This document shows positions 1-6,500 of a stretch of DNA of 9,916 nt, piece after piece (the first letter of the stretch is position 1; the number at the start of each line of letters is the position of its first letter). The notes below the pieces were generated by a model that did not search any database, was not told where the DNA came from, and worked only from the letters and a program-made list of their open reading frames with translations. A program made the position numbers and the translations under genes. The DNA is from Deltaproteobacteria bacterium (GTDB lineage: Bacteria > Desulfobacterota > Binatia > UBA9968), in assembly GCA_021323355.1 (NCBI GenBank), contig JAJONK010000200.1, positions 1 through 9,916 of the forward strand. The letters run 5' to 3'.

Positions 1-360
1 AAAGCCGGCGGAGAAGACAACCGCCGCGCGAACTCCGGAAGCTGCCGCCGATTCCAAAAGGTCGGGAACCTGGCGATTGGGAACAGCCAAGACGACGCAG
101 TCCACGGGTTGTGGGATCGCGCCGATGTCCGGATAGCACGGGCAATCCATGACTTCGCTGTACTTGGGATTGACCGTGACGATTCTTCCCGGGTAACCGA
201 AGCTTTTCAAATTACGGATAACCCGATTGCCTCTCGGTTCGCGGTTCAGTGCCGAGGCGGTACGCTGCGATGCGCCGATGATCGCCACCGAACGCGGATT
301 CATGAGCGGTGCGAGATCACGCCACGTGACGGCGGTGCTGGTGTTTGTCGAATCAGTCAT
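1..360 (-). CDS. ADP-forming acyl-CoA synthetase, CoA-binding domain (partial)
   Basis: This is the first 120 residues of a gene that continues past the left edge of the window. The protein opens with a short polar leader. It then shows the Rossmann-type CoA-binding signature NPRSVAIIGAS (residues 21-31), a GYPGRIVTVNPKY segment (55-67), PVDCVVLAVP (85-94) and GVRAAVVFSAGF (109-120). This order is characteristic of the N-terminal CoA-binding domain of acetyl-CoA synthetase (ADP-forming)/protein acyltransferase-like proteins. The family interconverts an acyl-CoA and acid plus CoA with ADP/ATP through a phosphohistidine; that part would lie outside the window. ATG at 360 is the first possible start, because an in-frame TGA lies two codons upstream. 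It has no close Shine-Dalgarno; AGGAG sits about 21 nt away. It is the last visible gene of the minus-strand SBP-crotonase-synthetase operon, 42 bp after the crotonase stop. The family is secure; the substrate is unknown. Confidence 0.85.
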   Translation of the reverse strand, partial: MTDSTNTSTAVTWRDLAPLMNPRSVAIIGASQRTASALNREPRGNRVIRNLKSFGYPGRIVTVNPKYSEVMDCPCYPDIGAIPQPVDCVVLAVPNRQVPDLLESAAASGVRAAVVFSAGF

Positions 361-403
361 AGTTCAAAATTGGAGTTATTACTCCTTTGCTCCAATACTC
401 CAT
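353..403 (-). other. Possible 16-codon coupling mini-ORF
   Basis: On the minus strand the crotonase stop codon overlaps an ATG as TAATG. This opens a 16-codon frame (MEYWSKGVITPILNYD) that ends in a TGA overlapping the start of the acyl-CoA synthetase gene. The synthetase ATG has no properly spaced Shine-Dalgarno, so ribosomes could be carried across by re-initiation. The frame lies in a degenerate repeat and may simply be chance. This is an inference from geometry only. Confidence 0.2.
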
Positions 404-410
404 TATTCCG
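379..410. repeat. Degenerate 8-bp tandem repeat, four units
   Basis: Four consecutive octamers read TTACTCCT, TTGCTCCA, ATACTCCA and TTATTCCG, close to a TTACTCCA consensus. An inverted GGAGT immediately to the left (372-376) pairs with the first ACTCC (381-385). The array fills the gap between the crotonase and acyl-CoA synthetase genes, and its last unit covers the crotonase stop codon. Confidence 0.6.
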
Positions 411-1284
411 TCTTTTTTTTCGATCGCGGTCCGAACGGTTCCGGCTGAAATGGACCGTCGCGCAATTGCAGGTAGGCCTTTGTCCCTTGGCTGGCGCGAG
501 CTTCGTCGAGCGGGCGGCGAAACTCCTCGTTGAGCATCATGTGGGCTGGAATGGAAAGAGTCTCATCCATGCGCAGCGCGTCGCGCAGTCCCATCATCTC
601 CAGCCCCATCGTCGAAATTTGCAGATTGATCTTTACTGTTTCCGGAGGCACATGGGCGATGCGCTCGACAATTTTGAAGCTTTCCTCCAGCAGTTGATCG
701 ACCGGCACGACTTTGTTGACTAGGCCGATGCGCTGCGCTTCTTGAGCGTCGATATGATCGCCGACTAATCCATAGCGCAAGGCGTTTTTGAAACCGGCCA
801 AAAGCGTCCACATAAAAGTCGTGTTGGAGCCGTGGCGAACTTCTGGCTGGGCGAAAACAGCATCCTCCGCTGCGATGGTGATATGGGTATAAAGAGCTAG
901 CCAGCAGCCTCCCCCCATGGCCCAACCTCTGACCGCGCCGATCACCGGTTTGGTCATCTCGAATATGCGGATGAGCTTGACGTCATCGGCGCTCCAGTAG
1001 TTCATCAGATCCGCGGCACTCATGCCGGTCTGAATGCCGTAGGGCCACTGAATGTCGCGGCGTCGGCCTGTAGTGGTGGCTTGATCGAATCCCGAACTGA
1101 ACGCCCGTCCGGCGCCGGTGATGACGATGGCGCGGATGTCGGGATCGGCTTCGGCTTCATCCAGGGCGTCATGCAGTTCTTTCAACATCGGCCGGGTGAT
1201 GGCATTGAGCGCTTCGGGACGATTCAATGTGATGAGGACGCCGCCGCGCTGCTTGGTATAAAGAATTTCTTTGTAGTCGGGCAT
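403..1284 (-). CDS. Crotonase-fold enoyl-CoA hydratase/isomerase family protein
   Basis: A 293-residue cytosolic crotonase-superfamily enzyme, expected to act on an acyl-CoA thioester. Visible family features are LNRPEALNAIT (20-30), a first oxyanion-hole strand AFSSGFD (61-67), and the second oxyanion-hole loop VRGWAMGGGCWLAL (118-131). These are followed by FAQPEVRHG (144-152) and the helix GDHIDAQEAQRIGLVNKVVP (185-204). Glu148 matches the first catalytic glutamate of classical hydratases. The position matching the second glutamate (rat Glu164) appears to be Arg170, so the reaction may not be simple hydration; isomerase, hydrolase or another crotonase chemistry is possible. The start at 1284 is preferred over an upstream ATG because AGGAG lies 5 nt before it. 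The C-terminus is a lysine-rich tail (PRSKKKTE). The gene sits between the fused SBP and the acyl-CoA synthetase, all reading leftwards, which suggests a shared catabolic operon. Confidence 0.88.
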   Translation of the reverse strand: MPDYKEILYTKQRGGVLITLNRPEALNAITRPMLKELHDALDEAEADPDIRAIVITGAGRAFSSGFDQATTTGRRRDIQWPYGIQTGMSAADLMNYWSADDVKLIRIFEMTKPVIGAVRGWAMGGGCWLALYTHITIAAEDAVFAQPEVRHGSNTTFMWTLLAGFKNALRYGLVGDHIDAQEAQRIGLVNKVVPVDQLLEESFKIVERIAHVPPETVKINLQISTMGLEMMGLRDALRMDETLSIPAHMMLNEEFRRPLDEARASQGTKAYLQLRDGPFQPEPFGPRSKKKTE

Positions 1285-1296
1285 TCGAACTCCTGT

Positions 1297-1331
1297 ATTC
1301 AAAGCGTTCAAGCCGTTCAATCGTTCAAGTC
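1297..1331. repeat. Degenerate GTTCAA tandem repeat, four units
   Basis: Four near-copies of an 8-9 bp unit lie side by side: ATTCAAAGC, GTTCAAGCC, GTTCAATC and GTTCAAGTC (TTGAACG on the minus strand). They lie in the 108 bp gap between the fused SBP gene and the crotonase gene, just upstream of the crotonase ribosome site. No gene or terminator is otherwise visible in 1285-1392. Confidence 0.6.
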
Positions 1332-1392
1332 GTCAGATAGATCGGATAAACCGATTACGTGCTGAACGAAGTATTCAAGTTGCTATCAATAA

Positions 1393-3423
1393 TTACCGAT
1401 ACTCGGTGTCATAAAGTTTTTTGATAAAGCCACTAGCCTCGACTTCGCGCACCAGGCTTTCATCGAGAAACTGTTTGGGATCGGCGCCTTTGGCTTTGGG
1501 CTCCTCGCCAGCAATGAACTCGAGGGTGGTCTCGACGGCTTTGGGTGTGGCGTAGGGGACTCGGTTATAAAACTTATCGGCTAAAAGATTATAGGAAAGC
1601 TCGAGATATTTGACGTCTCTTTCCTGGGCGGATTGGATACGCAGCTTTTTTTGCATGATCTCCATGCTTTCCTTTTTGTTTTTTCGAAAGTAGGCGAGAC
1701 CCTCGCACAGGGCCTTGATAACGCGCAGCGACTGATCGCGGTTGCGCTTAATGTAGCCTCGTGTGCTGTCGATGGAGTTTTGCAAATAATAGATCTCCAT
1801 GTCCACGGGGTCGGCCAGGATCCGGTAGCCTCGTTCTTCAGCAAGAAAGAACGTCGGGATTGTAAATGCCCCGCCGTCTACGGCGCCCTTTTCCAAGCTT
1901 GCGAACATCGCCGGCGACGAGCCGAGTTGGAGCATCTTGATGTCATCGGGGCGCATGCCCCATTTTCGCAGAAAAAGTTGCAGGACCCAATGTGATGCCG
2001 AGCCAAAGCGGGTGACCGCGATAGTTTTGCCTTTAAGATCCGCGGGCGTTTTAATCTCCGGACGAACCATCAGTCGCTGCAAGCCCGTCTTCATTGGCGA
2101 AGCCACGAGCACGCCATCTGCGCCTCTGAGGGCGGCTCGGATAACCGCATCGCCCCCGCCCACGGAGAACTGAATCTCGCCCGCGATCAGCGAACTGACG
2201 ACGCGCGCTGCGCCGCCGCCTATAATAATGACCTCTGCATCGATGCCGTGCTTTTTGAAGAGCCCTTTTTCTTCAGCGACCCATATACTGCCGGAGGTCG
2301 CACTGATGGAGCTAAGACCGACGCGGATTTTGTCTTGAGCGCGCGCACTCGCGGCCACGAGAGTGAGGAGAACGACGGTAATGCAAAAAACTGCTCTTAT
2401 CCAGCGCGGCATCGGACAAATATTGTCGAGGAAACCGGTCTGCTTCAGTTCGGCGACGTAGGAGTTGTCGTAGTAAGCGGTGGTCAGCGTTGCTTGAGCG
2501 GATTTCACGTCGATCATATTGACCTCGACCATGCGCTGTACCATTGCCTGGATCACGCTTTCGGGGACGAAGGGCTCACGAACGAAAGTGTCAACAACAT
2601 AAAGATAACTCTGGCGTAAGAGGTCGCCGTCGCTAATGCCGAGATATTTTCCAATGATTCGCTTCGTCGAATCTTCATTAGTCACGGCGTATTTAGTGCC
2701 CTCGACCGTGGATTTGATCAGCCGGACGATAATCTCGCGGTGAGTCGCGGCAAATGATCTCCGCGCGACAATCCCTTGGGTGAGAAATCCGCTCCCGAAC
2801 GCGCGTAGATCCTTCTGCGAGACCAGCTCGCGAAAGCCTTCTTTGAGCATGCGAAAATTGTGCGGCGGTGAAAAAACTGCGCCATCGATTGCTCCACGCG
2901 ACAGTCCGGCGACGGCTTCCGGGAAGCCGCCCATTTGAAGAACGTTCACACCCTTGATGTTGTGCCTCTCGATGATGGATCTAAGCGCGAAATCGGTGAC
3001 GGAGCCGAACCGCGTTATGCCGATTTTTTTGCCGTCGAGACTGCGCAGATCGCGAATATCCGGACGAACGAACAAAGACTGGGTAAAGTAAGGCGCCATC
3101 GCGGCGACTTGGATGATATCACCGCCGCGCAGGACGTTGGTGATGACGGCTGGACCGCCAAAACCTGCGACATTGGACGAGCCGGAAAGCATCGACTGAA
3201 CAATCACCGCCGACGCGCCGACGTACACCATATCGAGATCCAGGCCGTTCTTCTCGAAGATGCGGATTTCTTTAGCCACTATCCAGGGGACGCTGTTGAG
3301 CCCGAGCGGACCGTAAGGGAAGGCGAGTTTGACCGGTTGCTGCGCAAGAACCAAACCGGGTGCAGCCGATAAGAGAAACAAACAAATCCGCAAAATTGAG
3401 AACGGAAAAGAGATTTCTTTCAT
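1393..3423 (-). CDS. Tandem fused NitT/TauT-type ABC substrate-binding protein
   Basis: A 676-residue protein made of two complete periplasmic substrate-binding proteins of the NMT1/THI5-like (NitT/TauT, SsuA) family in one uninterrupted frame. Domain 1 (1-337) starts with a Sec signal peptide (hydrophobic 8-24, cleavage likely after LVLA27). It carries SVPWIVAKEIRIFEKNGLDL and VRPDIRDLRSLDGKKIGITRFGS, typical of this fold. Domain 2 (338-676) again begins with a full signal peptide (MPRWIRAVFC..., likely cleavage after ARA). It repeats the family pattern: SGSIWVAEEKGLFKKHGID, VRPEIKTPADLKGKTIAVTRFGS and LQLGSSPAMFASLEKGAVDGG. Single SBPs of this family are about 310-340 residues, so each half is full length. 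The start at 3423 has GGAGG 4 nt upstream; the longer frame to 3540 lacks support and runs into the divergent promoter. Such proteins deliver small organic ligands to ABC importers, but no permease or ATPase gene for it lies in this window. The ligand is unknown. Confidence 0.85.
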   Translation of the reverse strand: MKEISFPFSILRICLFLLSAAPGLVLAQQPVKLAFPYGPLGLNSVPWIVAKEIRIFEKNGLDLDMVYVGASAVIVQSMLSGSSNVAGFGGPAVITNVLRGGDIIQVAAMAPYFTQSLFVRPDIRDLRSLDGKKIGITRFGSVTDFALRSIIERHNIKGVNVLQMGGFPEAVAGLSRGAIDGAVFSPPHNFRMLKEGFRELVSQKDLRAFGSGFLTQGIVARRSFAATHREIIVRLIKSTVEGTKYAVTNEDSTKRIIGKYLGISDGDLLRQSYLYVVDTFVREPFVPESVIQAMVQRMVEVNMIDVKSAQATLTTAYYDNSYVAELKQTGFLDNICPMPRWIRAVFCITVVLLTLVAASARAQDKIRVGLSSISATSGSIWVAEEKGLFKKHGIDAEVIIIGGGAARVVSSLIAGEIQFSVGGGDAVIRAALRGADGVLVASPMKTGLQRLMVRPEIKTPADLKGKTIAVTRFGSASHWVLQLFLRKWGMRPDDIKMLQLGSSPAMFASLEKGAVDGGAFTIPTFFLAEERGYRILADPVDMEIYYLQNSIDSTRGYIKRNRDQSLRVIKALCEGLAYFRKNKKESMEIMQKKLRIQSAQERDVKYLELSYNLLADKFYNRVPYATPKAVETTLEFIAGEEPKAKGADPKQFLDESLVREVEASGFIKKLYDTEYR
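2338..2412 (-). other. Internal signal peptide / alternative start of second SBP
   Basis: The second half of the fused SBP opens with Met at 2412, a basic start (MPRWIRAVF), a hydrophobic core (CITVVLLTLVAASA) and an ARA-Q cleavage motif. This is exactly what an independent secreted protein would have. No Shine-Dalgarno is visible before this ATG, and domain 1 reads straight into it as ...GFLDNICP-M. Either a stop codon between two former genes was lost, or the second protein is also made from this internal start. Confidence 0.6.
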
Positions 3424-3462
3424 TGAGCCTCCGAGTTGCCAAGAAATTGCCGGCAGGTTTTT

Positions 3463-3492
3463 GCAATATCGCCATGGCGAGTCTCCAGTCAA
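3463..3492 (-). promoter_or_regulatory. Candidate sigma70-type promoter of the SBP operon
   Basis: On the minus strand TTGACT (3492-3487) is followed after 18 bp by TATTGC (3468-3463), about 40 bp before the SBP start codon. The -35 element is good and the -10 element is weak. The spacer contains the perfect palindrome described separately. The call rests on pattern match only. Confidence 0.3.
3469..3480. promoter_or_regulatory. Perfect 12-bp palindrome, candidate operator
   Basis: TCGCCATGGCGA is a perfect inverted repeat in the 156 bp region between the divergent SBP operon and hydrolase gene. It abuts the candidate -10 box of the SBP promoter, a common place for a repressor site. No regulator gene is present in the window, so the protein that would bind is unknown. 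Confidence 0.3.
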
Positions 3493-3510
3493 GGAATTTT
3501 GCGCCGGTTC

Positions 3511-3539
3511 TTGCCAAGCAAAGTTTCTTTGAATATGCA
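3511..3539 (+). promoter_or_regulatory. Candidate sigma70-type promoter of the hydrolase gene
   Basis: TTGCCA (3511-3516), a 17 bp spacer and TATGCA (3534-3539) lie about 40 bp before the hydrolase start codon. The -35 matches consensus at five of six bases; the -10 matches only at its first three. The call rests on pattern match only. Confidence 0.3.
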
Positions 3540-3579
3540 TCGAGTCAGGTGGAAAGCGAGCGGGCTACGAGGAGGAGCG

Positions 3580-4386
3580 ATGCCAACCGTCAAAGTGAAC
3601 GACGTGGAAATTTACTACGAAGAGCACGGCAAGGGCCGCCCGATGGTATTTCTGAGTGAAACCGCATGCGACGGCGAGGTTTGGAAGATCAATCAAATCG
3701 AGGAGTTTTCCCGCGACCATCGCGTGATCATTCACGACTATCGCGGCACCGGTCAGTCGAGCAAACCCTCCATCGATTACACCACGACGATGTTCGCCGA
3801 GGACGTCGTGGCTTTGATGAATCATCTTAAGGTTGAAAACGCAATCGTTGTGGGCCATTCGATGGGCGGTAGGGTGGCGCAGTTGCTCGCCCTCGATCAT
3901 CCTAATAAGGTTCACAAACTGGTATTGGCTTCCACGGGCGCTCATTATCCGCAAACCAAAGGCTTGCCGCTAAAGATCTGCAAAGAGATGATCGAATGGG
4001 GATACGAGAAGTACGAACGGGATCATACCATTTTGGTCGGTTGGACGGATGAATACGTCAAAAAACATCCAGAAAAAATCGAGCACTACTTGAAAGTCAG
4101 GATGCACAATCTCTGCTCGGTGGAATTCTATCTGCGTCACTTGCTCGCGCGTCAAAGCCACGATACGAGCCAACGACTAAAGGACATCAAACAGCCGACG
4201 CTGATCCTAGTCGGTGACGGGGACCAGAACATGACTAGCGAGATGAATCACCGAATGTCATCGGAAATCTTGGCCAATGGAATCCCCAATTCCAGGCTCG
4301 TCGTGCTGCCCAACGAGCGTCATAGCTATTTCTTCTCTAATCCTGACCAAGCGCATAGGCTGATTCGTGAGTTCATTAAGGATTAG
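3580..4386 (+). CDS. Alpha/beta hydrolase (enol-lactonase-like)
   Basis: An intact 268-residue alpha/beta-hydrolase-fold enzyme, cytosolic (no signal peptide). The nucleophile elbow is GHSMGG (92-97) with Ser94. The acid is in LILVGDGDQ (Asp213 or Asp215) and the catalytic His is probably His248 in NERHSYFF. The oxyanion strand region HDYRGTGQSSKP (52-63) is typical of the 3-oxoadipate enol-lactonase/haloperoxidase-like branch. The start at 3580 has AGGAGG 4 nt upstream and gives the usual family N-terminus (MPTVKVNDVEIYYEEHG); an upstream in-frame ATG at 3436 would add an unsupported extension. It is transcribed divergently from the SBP operon, suggesting that it acts on the imported compound or an ester or lactone derived from it. 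This link is inference. A decayed paralogue follows it immediately. Confidence 0.87.
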   Translation: MPTVKVNDVEIYYEEHGKGRPMVFLSETACDGEVWKINQIEEFSRDHRVIIHDYRGTGQSSKPSIDYTTTMFAEDVVALMNHLKVENAIVVGHSMGGRVAQLLALDHPNKVHKLVLASTGAHYPQTKGLPLKICKEMIEWGYEKYERDHTILVGWTDEYVKKHPEKIEHYLKVRMHNLCSVEFYLRHLLARQSHDTSQRLKDIKQPTLILVGDGDQNMTSEMNHRMSSEILANGIPNSRLVVLPNERHSYFFSNPDQAHRLIREFIKD

Positions 4387-4848
4387 TCGCAGAAGTTGAT
4401 TCTCGCCTCCACGGCAGCGTCGTTTCTGGCCCGGCGGGTCTTCCGCTCACAATGTGCCAAGAGATGATCGACTGGAGTTATGAGAATTATCTCAGGATGC
4501 ACAGGATCCAGCTTGGCTTCACTCCTGATTTTGTCCGGAAGCAACCGGACCGTTTGAAAGCCTTTCCACATTCGACTCGCCAATCTTTGCCGCGTGTAAT
4601 TTTGCCTGCGCATGTTCTGGCGCGTCAGACCCCGGCAACCGGCGGGCGCTCAAAGATTCTTGGCTCGCGACTCTGGTAATGGTCGGCGAACTAAAAGGCG
4701 ATCCCAAAGTATGACCCACCGAATGTCGTCGGCGATTTTGCCGAAGCATAGCGCAGACCAAATTGTCGTCCTAGCGCAACAGAAACACAACTACTTCGCC
4801 AGCGCGCCGGAAGTGTTCACCAGGTTATCCGGGTTTTTGCCAGAGTAG
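4387..4848 (+). pseudogene. Remnant of a second alpha/beta hydrolase
   Basis: Translation in shifting frames reproduces the C-terminal ~155 residues of the adjacent hydrolase. QKLILAST matches HKLVLAST; after a frameshift, GLPLTMCQEMIDWSYENY matches GLPLKICKEMIEWGYEKY. Next come IRLANLCRV (followed by a stop), HVLARQ and LVMVGELKGD in alternating frames. Last is THRMSSAILPKHS...VVLAQQKHNYF, matching NHRMSSEILANG...VVLPNERHSYF. The N-terminal part with the nucleophile serine is missing, and at least four frame changes or stops interrupt the rest, so no functional enzyme can be made. The homology starts directly after the stop codon of the intact gene, as expected for a tandem duplicate that lost its 5' half. 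Small open pieces (4452-4679, 4612-4848) are parts of this remnant. Confidence 0.82.
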
Positions 4849-4955
4849 AGGCTTAAACTGCTTCTTAAACTTGAGAAGATTGCTCGCGTTCTCCGCGCCT
4901 CTGCGGTGATAATTCCTCGTTCGTGGACAGGTCTCACTATTCGACATCACTTTCA
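4849..4955. other. Convergent intergenic gap with CCGC/GCGG element
   Basis: This gap lies between two converging broken genes. It holds a weak hairpin (CTTCT/AGAAG, 4861-4878) without a clear T-run. It also holds a C/G-rich stretch with CCGC at 4893-4896 and GCGG at 4903-4906 around GCCTCT. The latter has the look of a dispersed intergenic element. No gene is seen. Confidence 0.35.
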
Positions 4956-5965
4956 TCAGCGCCCGTATAGCGCTTTGGTAAAACCGCTGTCTAACTCTTT
5001 GACGAAACTGTCATCCACAAACGATTTAACGTCTCGCTCTTTCACTTTGGGCTCATCTTCGGCGATTTTGTCGATGATCGTTTGAACGCTTTTCAACGCC
5101 GGAAAGGGAATATCATTATAAGCATTCGCCAGCAGATTGTACGACTGCTCAAGATACCGATTGTCCCGTTCCTGTTCGGACCGAATCCTGAGTTTTTTTC
5201 TCATGACATGCAGACTTTCACTCTTGTTCTTTTTGAAGTATGCGATTCCTTCAATATAGCCGCGCATGAATCGGAGGGAGCCGTCACGGTTCTTACGCAA
5301 GAAATTTCGCGTGCTTTCCAGGGTATTTTGCAGATAGAAGATGTCCATCGTGATTGGATCGCCGACGATCCGGTATCCGCGATCTTCAGCGACGAAGAAA
5401 GTAGGCAAGGTCAATACCGCCGCATCGATCCCTCCCTTGTCTAGGCTCGCGAGCATGGCTGGGGAAGAGCCGACCTGAAGAATCTGCACGTGGTCGGTTC
5501 GCATGTTCCACTTCTTGAGCATCAACAGAAGAACTAGATGCTGCGCCGACCCATATTGGGTGATGCTGATTCTGCGGCCCTTAAGCTCTTGATAATTTTT
5601 GATTTCAGGCCGCGCCATGATCCGTTGCAATCCCTTGCTCAGCGAAGAGGCTGCGATGACCGTGTCGGCTCCCCTTAGCTGGGAACGGACGGAGTCTTCG
5701 CCGCCACCGACCGAAAAGTGTAGATCACCCGCAACCAGCGAGCTGACGACGCGAGCGCCGCCGCCACCGACGACGATGACCTCGACATCGATGCCGTGTT
5801 TTTCTAAACAAATCCCTTGTCTTCAGCTACCCAGATACTGCCGTTGGTGGCGCTGACCGAGCTTAACCCGACCCGTACCTTGTCTTGGGCCGATAGCGGC
5901 GCTGCGAAGAGCAGGGAGATCATTAGCATTGCGTAAATGGGGGTGTTTTTCGAAAGAGAATGCAT
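4956..5965 (-). pseudogene. Third NitT/TauT-type SBP gene, frameshifted
   Basis: The gene starts at 5965 with GAGG 7-8 nt upstream and encodes a signal peptide (MHSLSKNTPIYAMLM..., cleavage near PLSA-Q). It then reads QDKVRVGLSSVSATNGSIWVAEDKG before hitting a TAG. Reading resumes in another frame as KHGIDVEVIVVGGG and continues to GFTKALYGR at the end. Two surplus bases around 5799-5812 explain the break: removing one T and one A from the two runs restores GLFRKHGID, giving a 335-residue protein. It matches the second half of the fused SBP along its whole length (for example LGSSPAMLASLDKGGIDAA against LGSSPAMFASLEKGAVDGG). An open piece from ATG 5630 would lack the signal peptide and first lobe and could not work as an SBP. 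The break may be a true mutation or an assembly/sequencing error at homopolymers. Confidence 0.8.
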
Positions 5966-6170
5966 GAATTACCTCGAGCTTTTTTAAATCGATACCTGCG
6001 TTGAGCAGATGCAGACGGCGACTGATGACGAGAGGGCGCAAGATGTGAGCTATTGGGCAAACGCACGAAAAGGTCCGGTTCACGGACGACCATTTATTCT
6101 CGACGCTTTGATTACTAAACCATAAGAAATTTCAGGCACTGCCTAGGTCGCAGCCGGGATGGGAAAATAG

Positions 6171-6500
6171 TTACAGGTGCACGAATGCGCGCACCCAAGC
6201 TTTTGGCGCGGCGGTATGCCCTTGGCCGGTGAGGTCTTCGGCGAGAAAAACATCGCCTGGCCCGAATGTTTTCACCGTTCCGTCGCCGATGCCGATCTCC
6301 ACCGACCCGGACAATGTAATGCACCACTGCCGGCGCGGCGCATTGTGCCAACCATGAAGATCCTCCCGGTTCATGTCGTTCTTAAAAACCAGCGCTTTCA
6401 CCGGCAATGAGTTTGAGAACAGCTTTGAGCCTGCATCTTGGTCGAGCTCTTCGAAGTGTGACTTCCCGTCAGTGCCGCTATACATCCTGCAAAATTGCAT
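6171..6500 (-). CDS. Small cupin-domain protein
   Basis: A 109-residue single-domain protein with the cupin pattern: VKALVFK (34-40), GWHNAPRRQWCITLSGSVEIGIGDG (50-74) and FGPGDVFLAEDLTGQGHT (79-96). His52 and His95 with Glu88 are possible metal ligands, but the first motif is not the classical HxH-E, so metal binding is uncertain. Upstream in-frame ATGs exist at 6512 and 6542. The start at 6500 is preferred because GGAGG lies 5 nt before it; the 6512 ATG overlaps that same sequence. The gene reads leftwards towards the broken SBP gene, 205 bp away (5966-6170, no gene seen there). Small cupins can be isomerases, dioxygenase-like enzymes or ligand sensors; the role here is unknown. Confidence 0.8.
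   Translation of the reverse strand: MQFCRMYSGTDGKSHFEELDQDAGSKLFSNSLPVKALVFKNDMNREDLHGWHNAPRRQWCITLSGSVEIGIGDGTVKTFGPGDVFLAEDLTGQGHTAAPKAWVRAFVHL

Noticed and set aside
109..723. Plus-strand open frame of 204 codons at the left edge
   Set aside because: It lies antisense to the acyl-CoA synthetase and crotonase genes, both of which have clear family motifs.
2935..3372. Plus-strand open frame of 145 codons over the SBP fusion
   Set aside because: It is antisense to the first SBP domain and its translation has no recognisable fold or motif.
6073..6087. GTCCG-GTTCA-CGGAC hairpin near the SBP pseudogene promoter region
   Set aside because: The stem is only five base pairs with no T-run or repeat partner, too weak to call a terminator or operator.
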